Source of the DNA: JADJWR01 sp964509545
GTDB taxonomy: Bacteria > Pseudomonadota > Gammaproteobacteria > Burkholderiales > Burkholderiaceae_F
Direction of reading: 5' to 3'
Length of the DNA stretch: 64,000 nt
Assembly (NCBI GenBank): GCA_964509545.1
Contig: CAZDXQ010000006.1
Coordinates: 1 to 64,000 of the forward strand
The notes under the pieces were generated by a model. That model was not told where the DNA came from and searched no databases. It worked only from the letters and a program-made list of their open reading frames with translations. A program made the position numbers and the translations under genes. Each line of letters starts with the position of its first letter. Within the stretch, counting starts at the first letter, position 1. Below, in pieces: positions 16,775 to 25,667 of the stretch.

Positions 16775-17581
16775 TCAGTGCGCGACGCCCAGGTAGGCGT
16801 CGATCACGGCCTGGTTCGCTCGCACTTCGTCGGGCGTGCCGTCGCCGATCTTCTTGCCGTAGTCGAGCACCACGACGCGGTCGGAAATGTCCATCACCAC
16901 GCCCATGTCGTGCTCGATCAGCACGATGGTGGTGCCGAACTCGTCGTTCACATCGAGGATGAAGCGGCACATGTCCTCTTTTTCCTCGACGTTCATGCCG
17001 GCCATCGGCTCGTCGAGCAGCAGCAGCCGCGGCTGCATCGCCAGCGCGCGGCCGAGGTCGACGCGTTTCTGCAGGCCGTACGGAAGGCGACCGACCGGCG
17101 TCTTGCGGTAGGCCTGGATCTCGAGGAAGTCGATGATCTGCTCGACGAAGGCGCGGTGCTGCAGTTCCTCGGCCAGCGCCGGCCCCACCCGCACCGCCTG
17201 CAGCAGGATGTTGCTCTTCATCCTGAGGTTGCGGCCGGTCATGATGTTGTCCAGCACGCTCATGCCCTTGAACAGGGCCAGCGACTGGAACGTGCGCGCG
17301 ATCCCCATCTCGGCGGCGCGGCGCGGGTTCATGTGGTCGAACGACAACGACTTGCCGTCGGTGCCGCGGAAACTGATGCGGCCCCGCTGCGGCGTGTACA
17401 CGCCGTTGATCACGTTCAGCATCGAGCTCTTGCCGGCGCCGTTCGGCCCGATGATGGCCCGCACCTCGTGCTCGCGCACGTCGAAGGAAATGTCGGTCAG
17501 CGCCTTGACGCCGCCGAACGACAACGAGATGTTGTCGACGCGCAGGATGACCTCGCCGATGCGGCGTTCGCGGTTCGTCAT
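16775..17581 (-). CDS. livG: Branched-chain-type ABC transporter ATP-binding protein (LivG)
   Basis: ATPase subunit of the Liv importer, 268 aa. Walker A GPNGAGKSS lies at about 45-53, with ARTFQSLALFKGMSVLDNIM (Q-loop), LPYGLQKRVDLGRALA (a signature with YGLQKR, as often in LivG), LLLLDEPMAGMN (Walker B) and VLIEHDMGVVM (switch His). The ATG at 17581 overlaps the stop of the small membrane protein upstream by 4 bp, which fixes this start over the open frame that continues further upstream. Confidence 0.94.
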   Translation of the reverse strand: MTNRERRIGEVILRVDNISLSFGGVKALTDISFDVREHEVRAIIGPNGAGKSSMLNVINGVYTPQRGRISFRGTDGKSLSFDHMNPRRAAEMGIARTFQSLALFKGMSVLDNIMTGRNLRMKSNILLQAVRVGPALAEELQHRAFVEQIIDFLEIQAYRKTPVGRLPYGLQKRVDLGRALAMQPRLLLLDEPMAGMNVEEKEDMCRFILDVNDEFGTTIVLIEHDMGVVMDISDRVVVLDYGKKIGDGTPDEVRANQAVIDAYLGVAH

Positions 17582-17832
17582 TTGTTCTGTTCGACCTGCC
17601 TGACCGGCTCGTCTTTCATCGACCAGGCCGCGTTCGCCGCCGGCCTGATCTTTCCTTCGGCGCCCATCGGCTTGCTGGCGCCGGCAATCCACTGCCGCAC
17701 CAGCACCCAGAACAGCAGCACCAGCGCGATGCCGGCCAGCCCGAGCAGCAGCGCGCCGTTGGCGAAGCCCCAGGCCGCCAGCGGCACGCCGCCGACCAGG
17801 GCGAGCAGCGCGAGCCAGTTCTTTCCGCTCAT
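17578..17832 (-). CDS. Small two-helix membrane protein
   Basis: An 84-aa protein with two adjacent hydrophobic helices (about residues 5-25 and 27-47), then a charged cytoplasmic tail. The start gives MSGKNWLALLALVGG. It is translationally coupled to LivG by a 4-bp overlap and lies 14 bp after the acyl-CoA synthetase, so it belongs to the operon. I know no function; small proteins at this position are common in comparable betaproteobacterial clusters. Confidence 0.72.
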   Translation of the reverse strand: MSGKNWLALLALVGGVPLAAWGFANGALLLGLAGIALVLLFWVLVRQWIAGASKPMGAEGKIRPAANAAWSMKDEPVRQVEQNK

Positions 17833-17846
17833 CCGCGGCCGCTCCG

Positions 17847-19802
17847 CTAGGCCGCCTTGGCCATCGGTTTGAACACCTTGGCGTCGCGGATCTTCAGCGT
17901 GGCGCTGATCTTGCCCGTGCGCCCGTCCTCGAACTTCACCTGCGTTTCGATGAACTGCTCCTTCATGCCCGAATACAGCGCATCGACCAGCACCGAATAC
18001 TTGTCCTGGATGAAGCGCCGACGAACCTTGCGCGTTCGCGTCAGTTCGTCGTCGTCCGGGTCGAGTTCCTTGTGCAGGATCAGGAAGCGGTGGATCTGCG
18101 AGTTGGCGAGCCTTTCGTCGCCGGCCAGATCGGCGTTGACCTTCTCGACGCACTCGTTGACCATGTCGAGAACCTCCGGCTTGCCGGCCAGGTCGATGTA
18201 GCCGGCGTACGGCAGTCCGCGCCGCTCGGCCCAGTTGCCCACCGCCTCGAAGTCGATGTTGATGAAGGCGGTGGCCTGCTCGCGCCCGTGGCCGAAAGCG
18301 ACCGCTTCCTTGATGAACGGGAAGAACTTCAGCTTGTTTTCGATGTACTTGGGCGCGAACAGCGTGCCGTCGGCGAGCTTGCCGACGTCATTGGCGCGAT
18401 CGATGATCTTCAGGTCGCCGTCGGCGTCGAGGAAGCCGGCGTCGCCCGTGTGATACCAGCCTTCCTCATCGAGCACCTCCCGCGTCGCCTCGGGGTTCTT
18501 GTAGTACTCCTTCAGCAGCCCCGGGCTCTTGAGCAGGATCTCGCCGGTGTCCTTGATCTTCAGCTCGACGCCGGCGATCGGCGGGCCGACGGTGTCCGGC
18601 TTGACGCGGCCGTTTTGCTGCACGCAGACGAACACCGCCGTCTCGGTCGAGCCGTACAGCTGCTTCAGGTTGATGCCGATCGAGCGGTAGAAGCTGAACA
18701 GGTCCGGCCCGATCGCCTCGCCGGCGGTGTAGGCGACCTTGACGCGGCTCATGCCCAGCACGTTGCGCAGCGGCCCGTAGACGAAGAGGTCGCCGAGCCA
18801 GTACAGGATGCGCTCGCCGAGGCCGACCGGCCTGCGGTCGAGGATCTGGCCGCCGACCTTCTTCGCCACGGCCATGAAGTAATGGAACATCTTCCGCTTC
18901 AGCGCGCCCGCATCCTCCATGCGGATCATCACCTGCGTCAGCAGGCCCTCGAACACCCGCGGCGGCGCGAAGTAATAGGTCGGGCCGATCTCGCGCATGT
19001 CGTTGGTCACCGTCGACGGCGATTCGGGGCAGTTCACCGTATAGCCGGTGACCAGCGCCTGCGCGTAGGAGAAGATGTTCTGCCCGATCCAGGCCATCGG
19101 CAGATACGCGAGCACGTCCTCGTAGACGGTCAGGCCCTCCATCTGCGTGCAGGCGCGGGCGCGATCGATCAGCGAGCGGTGCGTCTGCACGACGCCTTTC
19201 GGCTTGCCCGTGGTGCCCGACGTGTAGAACAGCGCCGCCGTGTCGTCGGCCGAGCCCTTGGCGATCTCCTCGTCGATGAACTTCGGCTGCACCGACAGCA
19301 GGCCCTCGCCGAGCCGGATCAGTTCCTCGTACGGCAGCAGTCCTTCCTGCGTGTAGTGGCGCAGCCCGCGCGGGTCGTCGTAGTAAATGTGCGCAAGCGG
19401 CGGATGCTGCTCGCGGATTTCGAGCAGCTTGTCGACCTGCTCCTGGTCCTCGACGATCGCGTAGGCGATCTCGGCGTTGTGGAACACGTAGACCATCTCG
19501 CCGGCGACCGCATCCTGGTACATCGGCACCGGCACGCCGCCGAGGCATTGCGCCGCCATCATCGCGAAGTACAGCCGCGGCCGGTTCTCGCCGATGATGG
19601 CCAGGTGCTGGCCGCGGCGGAAACCCTGCACGTGCAGGCCGGCGGCGAGTTTCTTCACCTCGTCGGCGACCTGCGCCCAAGTCCACGTCTGCCAGATGCC
19701 GAGATCCTTCTCGCGCAGCGCCGGGTGCTTGTCGCGCCAGTGCGCGTGGTACAGCAGAAGCCGCGGAAAGGTGTCCGGCAACGAGGCCTCGGCCTGCGCC
19801 AT
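17847..19802 (-). CDS. Long-chain-type acyl-CoA synthetase (AMP-forming)
   Basis: A 651-aa cytoplasmic ANL-family ligase of the long-chain fatty-acyl-CoA synthetase type, converting a carboxylic acid plus ATP and CoA to acyl-CoA. The adenylate P-loop LFYTSGTTGKPKG is at about 191-203; later come QLYGSTETAVFVC (A5 region) and WYHTGDAGFLDADGDLKIIDRAND (A7/A8 hinge Asp). The ATG at 19802 has AAGGAGA just upstream; the open frame beyond it is not coding. It is the first gene of the Liv operon, so transport is coupled to CoA activation. It is divergent from the Crp/Fnr regulator. Confidence 0.92.
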   Translation of the reverse strand: MAQAEASLPDTFPRLLLYHAHWRDKHPALREKDLGIWQTWTWAQVADEVKKLAAGLHVQGFRRGQHLAIIGENRPRLYFAMMAAQCLGGVPVPMYQDAVAGEMVYVFHNAEIAYAIVEDQEQVDKLLEIREQHPPLAHIYYDDPRGLRHYTQEGLLPYEELIRLGEGLLSVQPKFIDEEIAKGSADDTAALFYTSGTTGKPKGVVQTHRSLIDRARACTQMEGLTVYEDVLAYLPMAWIGQNIFSYAQALVTGYTVNCPESPSTVTNDMREIGPTYYFAPPRVFEGLLTQVMIRMEDAGALKRKMFHYFMAVAKKVGGQILDRRPVGLGERILYWLGDLFVYGPLRNVLGMSRVKVAYTAGEAIGPDLFSFYRSIGINLKQLYGSTETAVFVCVQQNGRVKPDTVGPPIAGVELKIKDTGEILLKSPGLLKEYYKNPEATREVLDEEGWYHTGDAGFLDADGDLKIIDRANDVGKLADGTLFAPKYIENKLKFFPFIKEAVAFGHGREQATAFINIDFEAVGNWAERRGLPYAGYIDLAGKPEVLDMVNECVEKVNADLAGDERLANSQIHRFLILHKELDPDDDELTRTRKVRRRFIQDKYSVLVDALYSGMKEQFIETQVKFEDGRTGKISATLKIRDAKVFKPMAKAA

Positions 19803-19991
19803 TACGTTGTCTCCTTGTCTGCCCCGCGGGCACAGCGCGGCGAAGTTGCCGGCCGTGCCTCTTGTTGTGTCCTGCGCGCGGAAATCTACACGATGGCCGC
19901 CGCCCGGCAACCTCGGGCAGCGCGTCCTCTGCGCCGGATCAAGGTACCGGCCGAACGCGCCCGGCGCTGTCATCTGGGCGACAATCCCGCG

Positions 19992-20672
19992 ATGGCAGCC
20001 GAGACTCTCGAACAGGCACTGCGCGCCACCCGCTGGGGCGCTTCGTTGGCGGCCGACCAGCTCGCCCGCGTCGCCGCCGAATCGGCCGAGATCGCGGTGC
20101 CCGCCAATGGCTATGTCTGCCGCAGCGGCGAGCCGGTCGACGCATGGCTGGGTGTACTCGACGGCATGGTCAAGATGATGATTTCGACGCCCTCCGGCCG
20201 CGCCTCGACATTCACCAGCATCCCGGCCGGCGGCTGGTTCGGCGAGGGCAGCCTGCTGAAGACCGAACCGCGCCGTTACGACGTCATCGCCCTGCGCGAG
20301 TCGCGCATCGCGCGCGTGCCGCGACGGACCTTCGAATGGCTGCTGAACACCAGCATCCCGTTCAACCGCTTCATGCTCGTGCAGTTGAACGAGCGCCTCG
20401 GCCAGTTCATCGGCATGCTCGAGGCGCAGCGGCTGCACGATCCCGACGCGCGCGCGGCCCGCTGCGTCGCGGGTCTGTTCAACCCGATCCTGTACCCGGG
20501 CATCGACAAGAAGCTGGAGGTCTCGCAGGAGGAGATCGGCTATCTCGCCGGCATCTCCCGGCAGCGCGTGAACCAGGCGCTGCAGACGCTGCAGAAGGCG
20601 GGCCTGCTGCGGGTCGAATACGGCGCGATCGTGATCAACGATCTGGACGGCCTGCGCCGTTACGGTTCCTAG
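19992..20672 (+). CDS. Crp/Fnr-family transcriptional regulator
   Basis: A 226-aa regulator. The N-terminal cyclic-nucleotide-binding-type beta-roll runs from about residue 30 (YVCRSGEPVDAWLGVLDGMVKMMI) to 105, including GGWFGEGSLL. A dimer helix follows, then a winged helix (VSQEEIGYLAGISRQRVNQALQTLQKAGLL). The Fnr Fe-S cysteines are absent, so it is not an oxygen sensor of that type. Another in-frame start lies 33 codons upstream, but this ATG gives the normal length. It is divergent from the acyl-CoA synthetase/Liv operon across about 190 bp, so it is the obvious candidate regulator of that operon. Confidence 0.88.
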   Translation: MAAETLEQALRATRWGASLAADQLARVAAESAEIAVPANGYVCRSGEPVDAWLGVLDGMVKMMISTPSGRASTFTSIPAGGWFGEGSLLKTEPRRYDVIALRESRIARVPRRTFEWLLNTSIPFNRFMLVQLNERLGQFIGMLEAQRLHDPDARAARCVAGLFNPILYPGIDKKLEVSQEEIGYLAGISRQRVNQALQTLQKAGLLRVEYGAIVINDLDGLRRYGS

Positions 20673-20675
20673 CCC

Positions 20676-21089
20676 TCACTGCCGGCCGAAAAAGCGGCCG
20701 TAGGCGAGAACGCCGGCAGCCAGGCCGAGCACCGCCCAGGCCAGTGGCCAGTTGCCGGCGCCGAGGCCGGCGAGCGCCGCTCCGGGGCAGACCCCGGACA
20801 TTCCCCAGCCGGCGCCGAAGATCGCCGCGCCGATGATCGTGTCTCGATTGGACGCCGGCACATGGCGGTCGAAGACCGGTTCGAGCACCGGGCCGGCCAT
20901 CGATCGCGGCGCCAGTTGATAGGCCGCCAGGGTCACCGCCAGCGCGGCCCCGAGAACGAGCAGCGGGCCATAGTCGTGCAGGCGCAGGAAGTTCAGCACG
21001 ATCTCGGGCTGGACCATCGTCGACAGCGCCAGCCCGAAACCGAACATGGCGCCGCACGCGAGCACCGCGAGCAGGGACAATGGCCTCAT
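20676..21089 (-). CDS. YeeE/YedE-type sulfur-transport half, DUF6691-like
   Basis: A 137-aa inner-membrane protein with four or so helices. The segment GAGWGMSGVCPGAAL near residues 92-106 is the conserved Cys-containing pore motif of the second (PmpB-like) YeeE/YedE half. Together with the preceding gene it forms a two-piece transporter for thiosulfate, sulfite or a related sulfur species. Its ATG shares a base with the upstream stop (TGATG), so translation is coupled. It is convergent with the Crp/Fnr gene, 3 bp stop to stop. Confidence 0.85.
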   Translation of the reverse strand: MRPLSLLAVLACGAMFGFGLALSTMVQPEIVLNFLRLHDYGPLLVLGAALAVTLAAYQLAPRSMAGPVLEPVFDRHVPASNRDTIIGAAIFGAGWGMSGVCPGAALAGLGAGNWPLAWAVLGLAAGVLAYGRFFGRQ

Positions 21090-21562
21090 CAGCGTCCCCA
21101 CAACCACCAGGTCAGCCGCGCCACGCCGACGGCGGTGACGAGGAAGGTGAGCACGGCCAGAGCCGAAGGCAACTGCAGCGACGCCAGCCCGCACAGGCCG
21201 TGTCCGGACGTGCAGCCGTTGCTCTTTGCCGCACCGAAACCGGCAATGAAACCACCGGCCAGCAGTTGCCACCAGGGCAGGCCGGTGGCAATCGACGCGC
21301 GCGGCGCGGCCAGCCACCACCACAGCGCCGCGCCGCTCAGAACGCCCGCGGCAAAGGCCAGCCGCCAGCGCCGGCCAGAGGCAAACCGCGGCTGGCGGAA
21401 ATACGGCGCGCGCGACACGTTCGACCAGGCCGCCGTGTACACCGTGTCCATCCCGCCGACACGCCCGGTCAGCACGAACAGCGTCGCCATGGCCAGCCCG
21501 ATCCACAGCCCGCCGAGCAGGTAGTGCTGCCAGCCGGCGGGAAAAAGGATCTCAGCGAGCAT
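21089..21562 (-). CDS. YeeE/YedE-family membrane protein
   Basis: A 157-aa inner-membrane protein of the YeeE/YedE family (PmpA-like half). The hallmark FGAAKSNGCTSGHGLCG carries the conserved Cys thought to line the sulfur-compound path; the N-terminal helices begin AEILFPAGWQHYLLGGLWIGLAM. The partner half follows with a TGATG overlap. It is usually linked to sulfide or persulfide handling, and no rhodanese or ArsR-type regulator is adjacent here. Confidence 0.87.
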   Translation of the reverse strand: MLAEILFPAGWQHYLLGGLWIGLAMATLFVLTGRVGGMDTVYTAAWSNVSRAPYFRQPRFASGRRWRLAFAAGVLSGAALWWWLAAPRASIATGLPWWQLLAGGFIAGFGAAKSNGCTSGHGLCGLASLQLPSALAVLTFLVTAVGVARLTWWLWGR

Positions 21563-21740
21563 CGCCGCGGCCTGCGTTCCGGTCCGTCCTGGCCGGTGTC
21601 ATGATCGCGGCACGCGGGCCGATCACAGTCGACTTTTCCATGCTGAACGCCATGCCGAACTCCCGTTGCCTTCGCGCGATGCGGCCAGCGCAGCGCAGCG
21701 CCGCCGGCGATGATGCCGCAGATGCCGCCGGAGCCGGTGA

Positions 21741-22583
21741 GTGAAGACCGTCGCCCTGCCCGCCAGCGAACTCGTCCCCGCGCTCGGGCTGGGCACCTGG
21801 CGCATGGGCGAATCGGCGCGCAGCCGCCGCGCCGAACTCGATGCTGTCCGCTACGCACTCGAAATCGGCTACCGGCTGATCGACACCGCCGAGATGTACG
21901 GTGAAGGCGGCGCCGAGGAAATCGTCGGCGAGGCGCTGGCCGATGGGCCGGTGCGGCGCGACGCGGTCTTTCTCGTCAGCAAGGTCTATCCGCACAACGC
22001 CAGTTTCAATGGCGCGCTCGCCGCCTGCGAGCGCAGCCTCAAGCGCCTGCGCACCGACCGCATCGACCTGTACCTTCTGCACTGGCGCAACTCGGTGCCC
22101 CTTGCCGAGACCGTCGCCGCATTCGAGCATTTGCGCAGTCGCGGCAGGATCCGCTACTGGGGCGTGAGCAACTTCGACGTCGACGATCTGCGCGAACTGT
22201 GGGATGCCGACGGCGGCGACGGCTGCGCCGCCAACCAGGTCTATTACTCGGCCGGCCAGCGCGGCATCGAATTCGACCTGCTGCCCTGGCAGCGACAGCA
22301 CGGCTTGCCGGTGATGGCCTACTGCCCGATCGACCAGGGCGCGCTGGCGCGCGACGCGCGCCTGCGGGCGATTGCGCGCGAGCGCGGCGCGACGCCGGCG
22401 CAGGTCGCGCTGGCTTGGGTGCTGCGCCAGCGCGACGTGGTGGCGATCCCGAAAGCGGTCCGGCCCGCCCACCTGTCCGACAACCTGGCGGCGGCGTCGA
22501 TCGACTTGACCGCGGCCGAGTTGGCGCAGATCGATGCGGCGTTTCCGCCGCCGACGCGCAAGCAGCCGCTGGCGATGACCTGA
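21741..22583 (+). CDS. Aldo/keto reductase
   Basis: A 280-aa cytoplasmic NADPH-dependent aldo/keto reductase. It shows LGLGTWRMGE, then IGYRLIDTAEMYGEGGAEEIVG (catalytic Asp and Tyr), LVSKVYPHNAS (Lys) and YLLHWR (His), with YWGVSNFDVDDL and VAIPKAVRPAHLSDNLAA for the cofactor. The start is a GTG at 21741. It is related to the exported reductase at the start of the window but has no signal peptide. The substrate is unknown. The gap to the divergent YeeE gene is about 180 bp. Confidence 0.9.
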   Translation: MKTVALPASELVPALGLGTWRMGESARSRRAELDAVRYALEIGYRLIDTAEMYGEGGAEEIVGEALADGPVRRDAVFLVSKVYPHNASFNGALAACERSLKRLRTDRIDLYLLHWRNSVPLAETVAAFEHLRSRGRIRYWGVSNFDVDDLRELWDADGGDGCAANQVYYSAGQRGIEFDLLPWQRQHGLPVMAYCPIDQGALARDARLRAIARERGATPAQVALAWVLRQRDVVAIPKAVRPAHLSDNLAAASIDLTAAELAQIDAAFPPPTRKQPLAMT

Positions 22584-22642
22584 CGGCGGTGTCGCGTCGC
22601 GCCGCCGCCGCGCTGCGACCCGCCGGCAATCCGGAGTGCTCG

Positions 22643-23131
22643 ATGTTCGACCGCGACACCTGGGAACTGGCCAGCTATGTAGTGACCGTGATCGGCCTGC
22701 CGCTGGCGATCGCCGTGTTCCTGTACGAGCAGCGCAAGGAGCGCGCGAACGAGGAGGACGAGGTCTACCAGCTGCTCGCCAACGCCTACAACGACTTCCT
22801 CAAGGTGGTGATCGACAACGCCGACCTGCGCCTGCGCACCAAGGAGGCGACGCCGGACCTGTCGCCCGAGCAGCGCGAACGGATGCTGGCGATCTTCGAC
22901 ATGCTGATCTCGCTGCTCGAGCGCGCCTACCTCACCGCCTGGTCGCCGGACATGACGCCGGCGCAGAAGCGGCGCTGGAACTCGTGGGAGGACTTCATGC
23001 GCGAGTGGGTGCGCCGCGACGACTTCTACCAACGCCTGCCCGAACTTCTGCGCGGCGAGGATCCGCAGTTCGCCGAATACCTGCGCAACCTGGCGCAGGA
23101 GGAGCGTGGCGCTTCGGCGCGCCGAAGCTGA
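22643..23131 (+). CDS. Hypothetical membrane-anchored protein
   Basis: A 162-aa protein. One transmembrane helix (about residues 8-26) is followed by a long charged, mostly helical cytoplasmic part rich in Glu, Arg and Leu with aromatic residues (YQLLANAYNDFLKVV, then ERAYLTAWSPDMTPAQKRRWNSW). GGAG lies about 8 bp before the chosen ATG. It is convergent with the MFS gene, 5 bp stop to stop. I do not recognise the family. Confidence 0.7.
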   Translation: MFDRDTWELASYVVTVIGLPLAIAVFLYEQRKERANEEDEVYQLLANAYNDFLKVVIDNADLRLRTKEATPDLSPEQRERMLAIFDMLISLLERAYLTAWSPDMTPAQKRRWNSWEDFMREWVRRDDFYQRLPELLRGEDPQFAEYLRNLAQEERGASARRS

Positions 23132-23136
23132 CGTCG

Positions 23137-24360
23137 CTAAGCCACGCTTCTGGTTCCGGCGCGCGGCCACGGCCGCAGCAGGATGACCGCCAGCGCCATC
23201 GCGCTGAAGACCGCACCGGCGATGAAGGTCAGCGACGCACCGTAGCGGTCCCAGAGCAGTCCGGCCAGCGCACTGGCGGCAAGCATCGCGATGCCGGCGA
23301 CGAGATTGAACAGGCCGTAGGCCGTGCCGCGCAGATCCTGCGGCGCGGCGCCGGCGACCATCGTCGCCAGCAGGCCCTGGGTAATGCCCATGTGCAGCCC
23401 CCACAGGCTGATGCCGGCCCAGACCCAGGTCCAGTGACTGCTGCGCGCCAGCAGCAGGTCGGCGCCGATCAGCACCACCAGTCCGAGCGCCAGCAACCTG
23501 TCGTGCCGCATCCGGTCCGACAGGCGACCGAACGGATAGGCGGAAATCGCGTAGACGACGTTCATTCCGATCAGCACCAGCGGCGTCATCGCGATCGGCA
23601 GGCCCCCCTGCCCGGCGCGCAGGATCAGGAAGGCCTCGCTGAAGCGCGCCAGGGTGAACAGCGCACCGATGCCGACCACCCACCAGTAGCCGCTGCCGAG
23701 CCGGCGCAGGTGCTCGCGCCGGATCGGATTGACCGCCTTCTCATCGGCCGGGCTTTCGGGTTCGCGCACCCCGAACAGCAGCAGGGCAACAGCCAGGACA
23801 CCCGGGATGACCGCGACCCAGAACACCGCGCGGAAATCGTTCGCCCAGACGAGCATCAGGCCCATCGCCAGCAGCGGCCCGACGAATGCACCGACCGTGT
23901 CGAGCGACTGGCGCAGACCGAAGGCCGCGCCGCGCACGGCCGGCGGCGCCAGGTCGGCGACCAGCGCATCGCGCGGCGCGCCGCGGATGCCCTTGCCGAT
24001 GCGGTCGATCAGCCGCGCCGCCAGCACCAGGCCACCGGTCGTCGCCAGCGCAAACAACGGCTTCGACAGCGCCCCTAGGCCGTAGCCGAGCACGGCCAGC
24101 GGTTTGCGCCGGCGCCAGTAGTCGCTCAGCGCGCCGGAAAAAACCCGCACGACCAGCGCCGTCGCCTCGGCCGCGCCCTCGATCAGCCCGACCGTCAGCG
24201 CGCCGGCGCCGAGCGCGGTGACCAGAAACACCGGCAGCAGGCTGTGGATCATCTCCGACGACACGTCCATCAGCAGGCTGACAAATCCCAGCGCCCAGAT
24301 TGCCGGCGGGATGCGTGCCGGCGACGCGCCGGGCGGGGTAGTGTTGGCAGGACCGGTCAT
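23137..24360 (-). CDS. MFS transporter
   Basis: A 407-aa major-facilitator permease with twelve predicted helices. SLLMDVSSEMIHSLLPVFLV in helix 1 and DRIGKGIRGAPRDALVADLAP in the loop after helix 4 mark the subfamily; the central loop is short and charged. The substrate is unknown. The ATG at 24360 is chosen over the upstream open frame because it gives a normal cytoplasmic N-terminus. It is divergent from the SMP-30-like gene. Confidence 0.88.
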   Translation of the reverse strand: MTGPANTTPPGASPARIPPAIWALGFVSLLMDVSSEMIHSLLPVFLVTALGAGALTVGLIEGAAEATALVVRVFSGALSDYWRRRKPLAVLGYGLGALSKPLFALATTGGLVLAARLIDRIGKGIRGAPRDALVADLAPPAVRGAAFGLRQSLDTVGAFVGPLLAMGLMLVWANDFRAVFWVAVIPGVLAVALLLFGVREPESPADEKAVNPIRREHLRRLGSGYWWVVGIGALFTLARFSEAFLILRAGQGGLPIAMTPLVLIGMNVVYAISAYPFGRLSDRMRHDRLLALGLVVLIGADLLLARSSHWTWVWAGISLWGLHMGITQGLLATMVAGAAPQDLRGTAYGLFNLVAGIAMLAASALAGLLWDRYGASLTFIAGAVFSAMALAVILLRPWPRAGTRSVA

Positions 24361-24584
24361 CAGCAAACGCGGACGGGCCGCGCTACCAAAGCGGCCGCAC
24401 CGAAGGCGACCGGCGATGATTATCCGGTCGCTCGGACCACGCGCCGGCGCAGTCAGGCGCTCCGATCGGCCACTGGCGCGGCAGCCGATGTTTATTGACA
24501 CTCACCTTGCGCCGCTCCCAGACTGGCCGTCCGCATCCAAAGGCCGACCGCGCCCGACGGCCGACAACACAAGGGAGGAGCACC

Positions 24585-25643
24585 ATGAACCGTTGGCTGA
24601 TCGCCTGTTTGCTGGTCGCGTTGAACGCCGCCGGACCTGCCTCGGCCCAGCAGCGCTGGCACGACACGGTGGCGAATTTCGCCACGCTGCCTGCCGGCGT
24701 GCGCTTTGCCGAAGGCATCGCCGCCAATCCGGCCAACGGCGATGTCTACGTCGCCACCTTCGATTTCGGCCCCAACGTCAACAAGCTGCTGCGCTACAGC
24801 CGGCACGGCCAGTTGCTCGGTTCGATCGAGTTCGCCTCGCCGATGCTCGGCCTCGCCTTCGGTCCGGACGACGGCAAGGTGTACATCACCAACTTCTTCG
24901 GCTCGTCGATCCAGCGCGTGCGGGCCGACCTCGGCGGCGCGATCGAGGAGGTGGCGAGCCTGCTGCCGCCCGTCGGCGCACCGGCGAACCGCGTCGAGAC
25001 CAACAATCCCGACGGCAGCGTCGACACGATCGTCTTCGGCTCCAACAACTTCCCGGCGCCGAACGCGATGGTCTTCGACCGATCCGGCAACCTTTACGTC
25101 TCCGATTCGTTCCAGGGCGCCATCTATCGCATCGACCACGCGCAGCATTGCCCGTGCAGCCGGGTCGTCGTGGCGCACGATCCGCTGCTCGCGACCGCAG
25201 GTTTTCCACCCTTCGGCGCCAACGGGCTGGCGCTCAGCCACGATGAGCAGACGCTGTTCGTCGCCAATACGGGCGACGACCGCGTGCTGAAGGTCGATCT
25301 GGCCACTGGTCGCATCTCGGTCTTCGCCGAGAGCATCAACGGCGCCGACGGCATCGCCTTCGACGACCGCGGCATCCTTTGGGTCGCCGCCAACCAGGCC
25401 GACGAGATCGTCGGGCTCAACGACAGGGGGCGCGTGGTGGCGAAGATCGGCGGCTTCGAGCGGATCGGCGCCGACGGCGCGCCGGTCGGGCTGCTGTTTC
25501 CCGCCAGCATTGCGCTCATCGGCCGCGAAATGTTCGTGACCAATCTGGCGCTGCCGCTCACCGCCACGGCAGGCGACGAGCCGGAAGAAGACGTCACGCG
25601 CTGGACGGTGTCGCGCATCCGGCTGCTGCCGAACCGCCGGTAG
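24585..25643 (+). CDS. Exported SMP-30/NHL-type beta-propeller protein
   Basis: A 352-aa secreted or periplasmic protein. Residues 1-23 are a signal peptide ending ASAQQ. The rest consists of repeated propeller blades such as FAEGIAANPANGDVYVATFD, PNAMVFDRSGNLYVSDSFQ and ADGIAFDDRGILWVAANQ, characteristic of SMP-30/gluconolactonase-like and NHL propellers. These hydrolyse lactones or serve as scaffolds; a calcium-site Asp/Asn pattern is present, but the substrate cannot be assigned. AAGGGAGGAG precedes the ATG. TTGACA at 24495-24500 may be part of its promoter. Confidence 0.85.
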   Translation: MNRWLIACLLVALNAAGPASAQQRWHDTVANFATLPAGVRFAEGIAANPANGDVYVATFDFGPNVNKLLRYSRHGQLLGSIEFASPMLGLAFGPDDGKVYITNFFGSSIQRVRADLGGAIEEVASLLPPVGAPANRVETNNPDGSVDTIVFGSNNFPAPNAMVFDRSGNLYVSDSFQGAIYRIDHAQHCPCSRVVVAHDPLLATAGFPPFGANGLALSHDEQTLFVANTGDDRVLKVDLATGRISVFAESINGADGIAFDDRGILWVAANQADEIVGLNDRGRVVAKIGGFERIGADGAPVGLLFPASIALIGREMFVTNLALPLTATAGDEPEEDVTRWTVSRIRLLPNRR

Positions 25644-25667
25644 GCGGCGCATTCGCTCGGCGCGGCC

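Noticed and set aside
17847..20438. N-terminal extension of the acyl-CoA synthetase by 212 codons
   Set aside because: The extension is low-complexity and covers the divergent Crp/Fnr gene; the ATG at 19802 has a strong ribosome site and family N-terminus.
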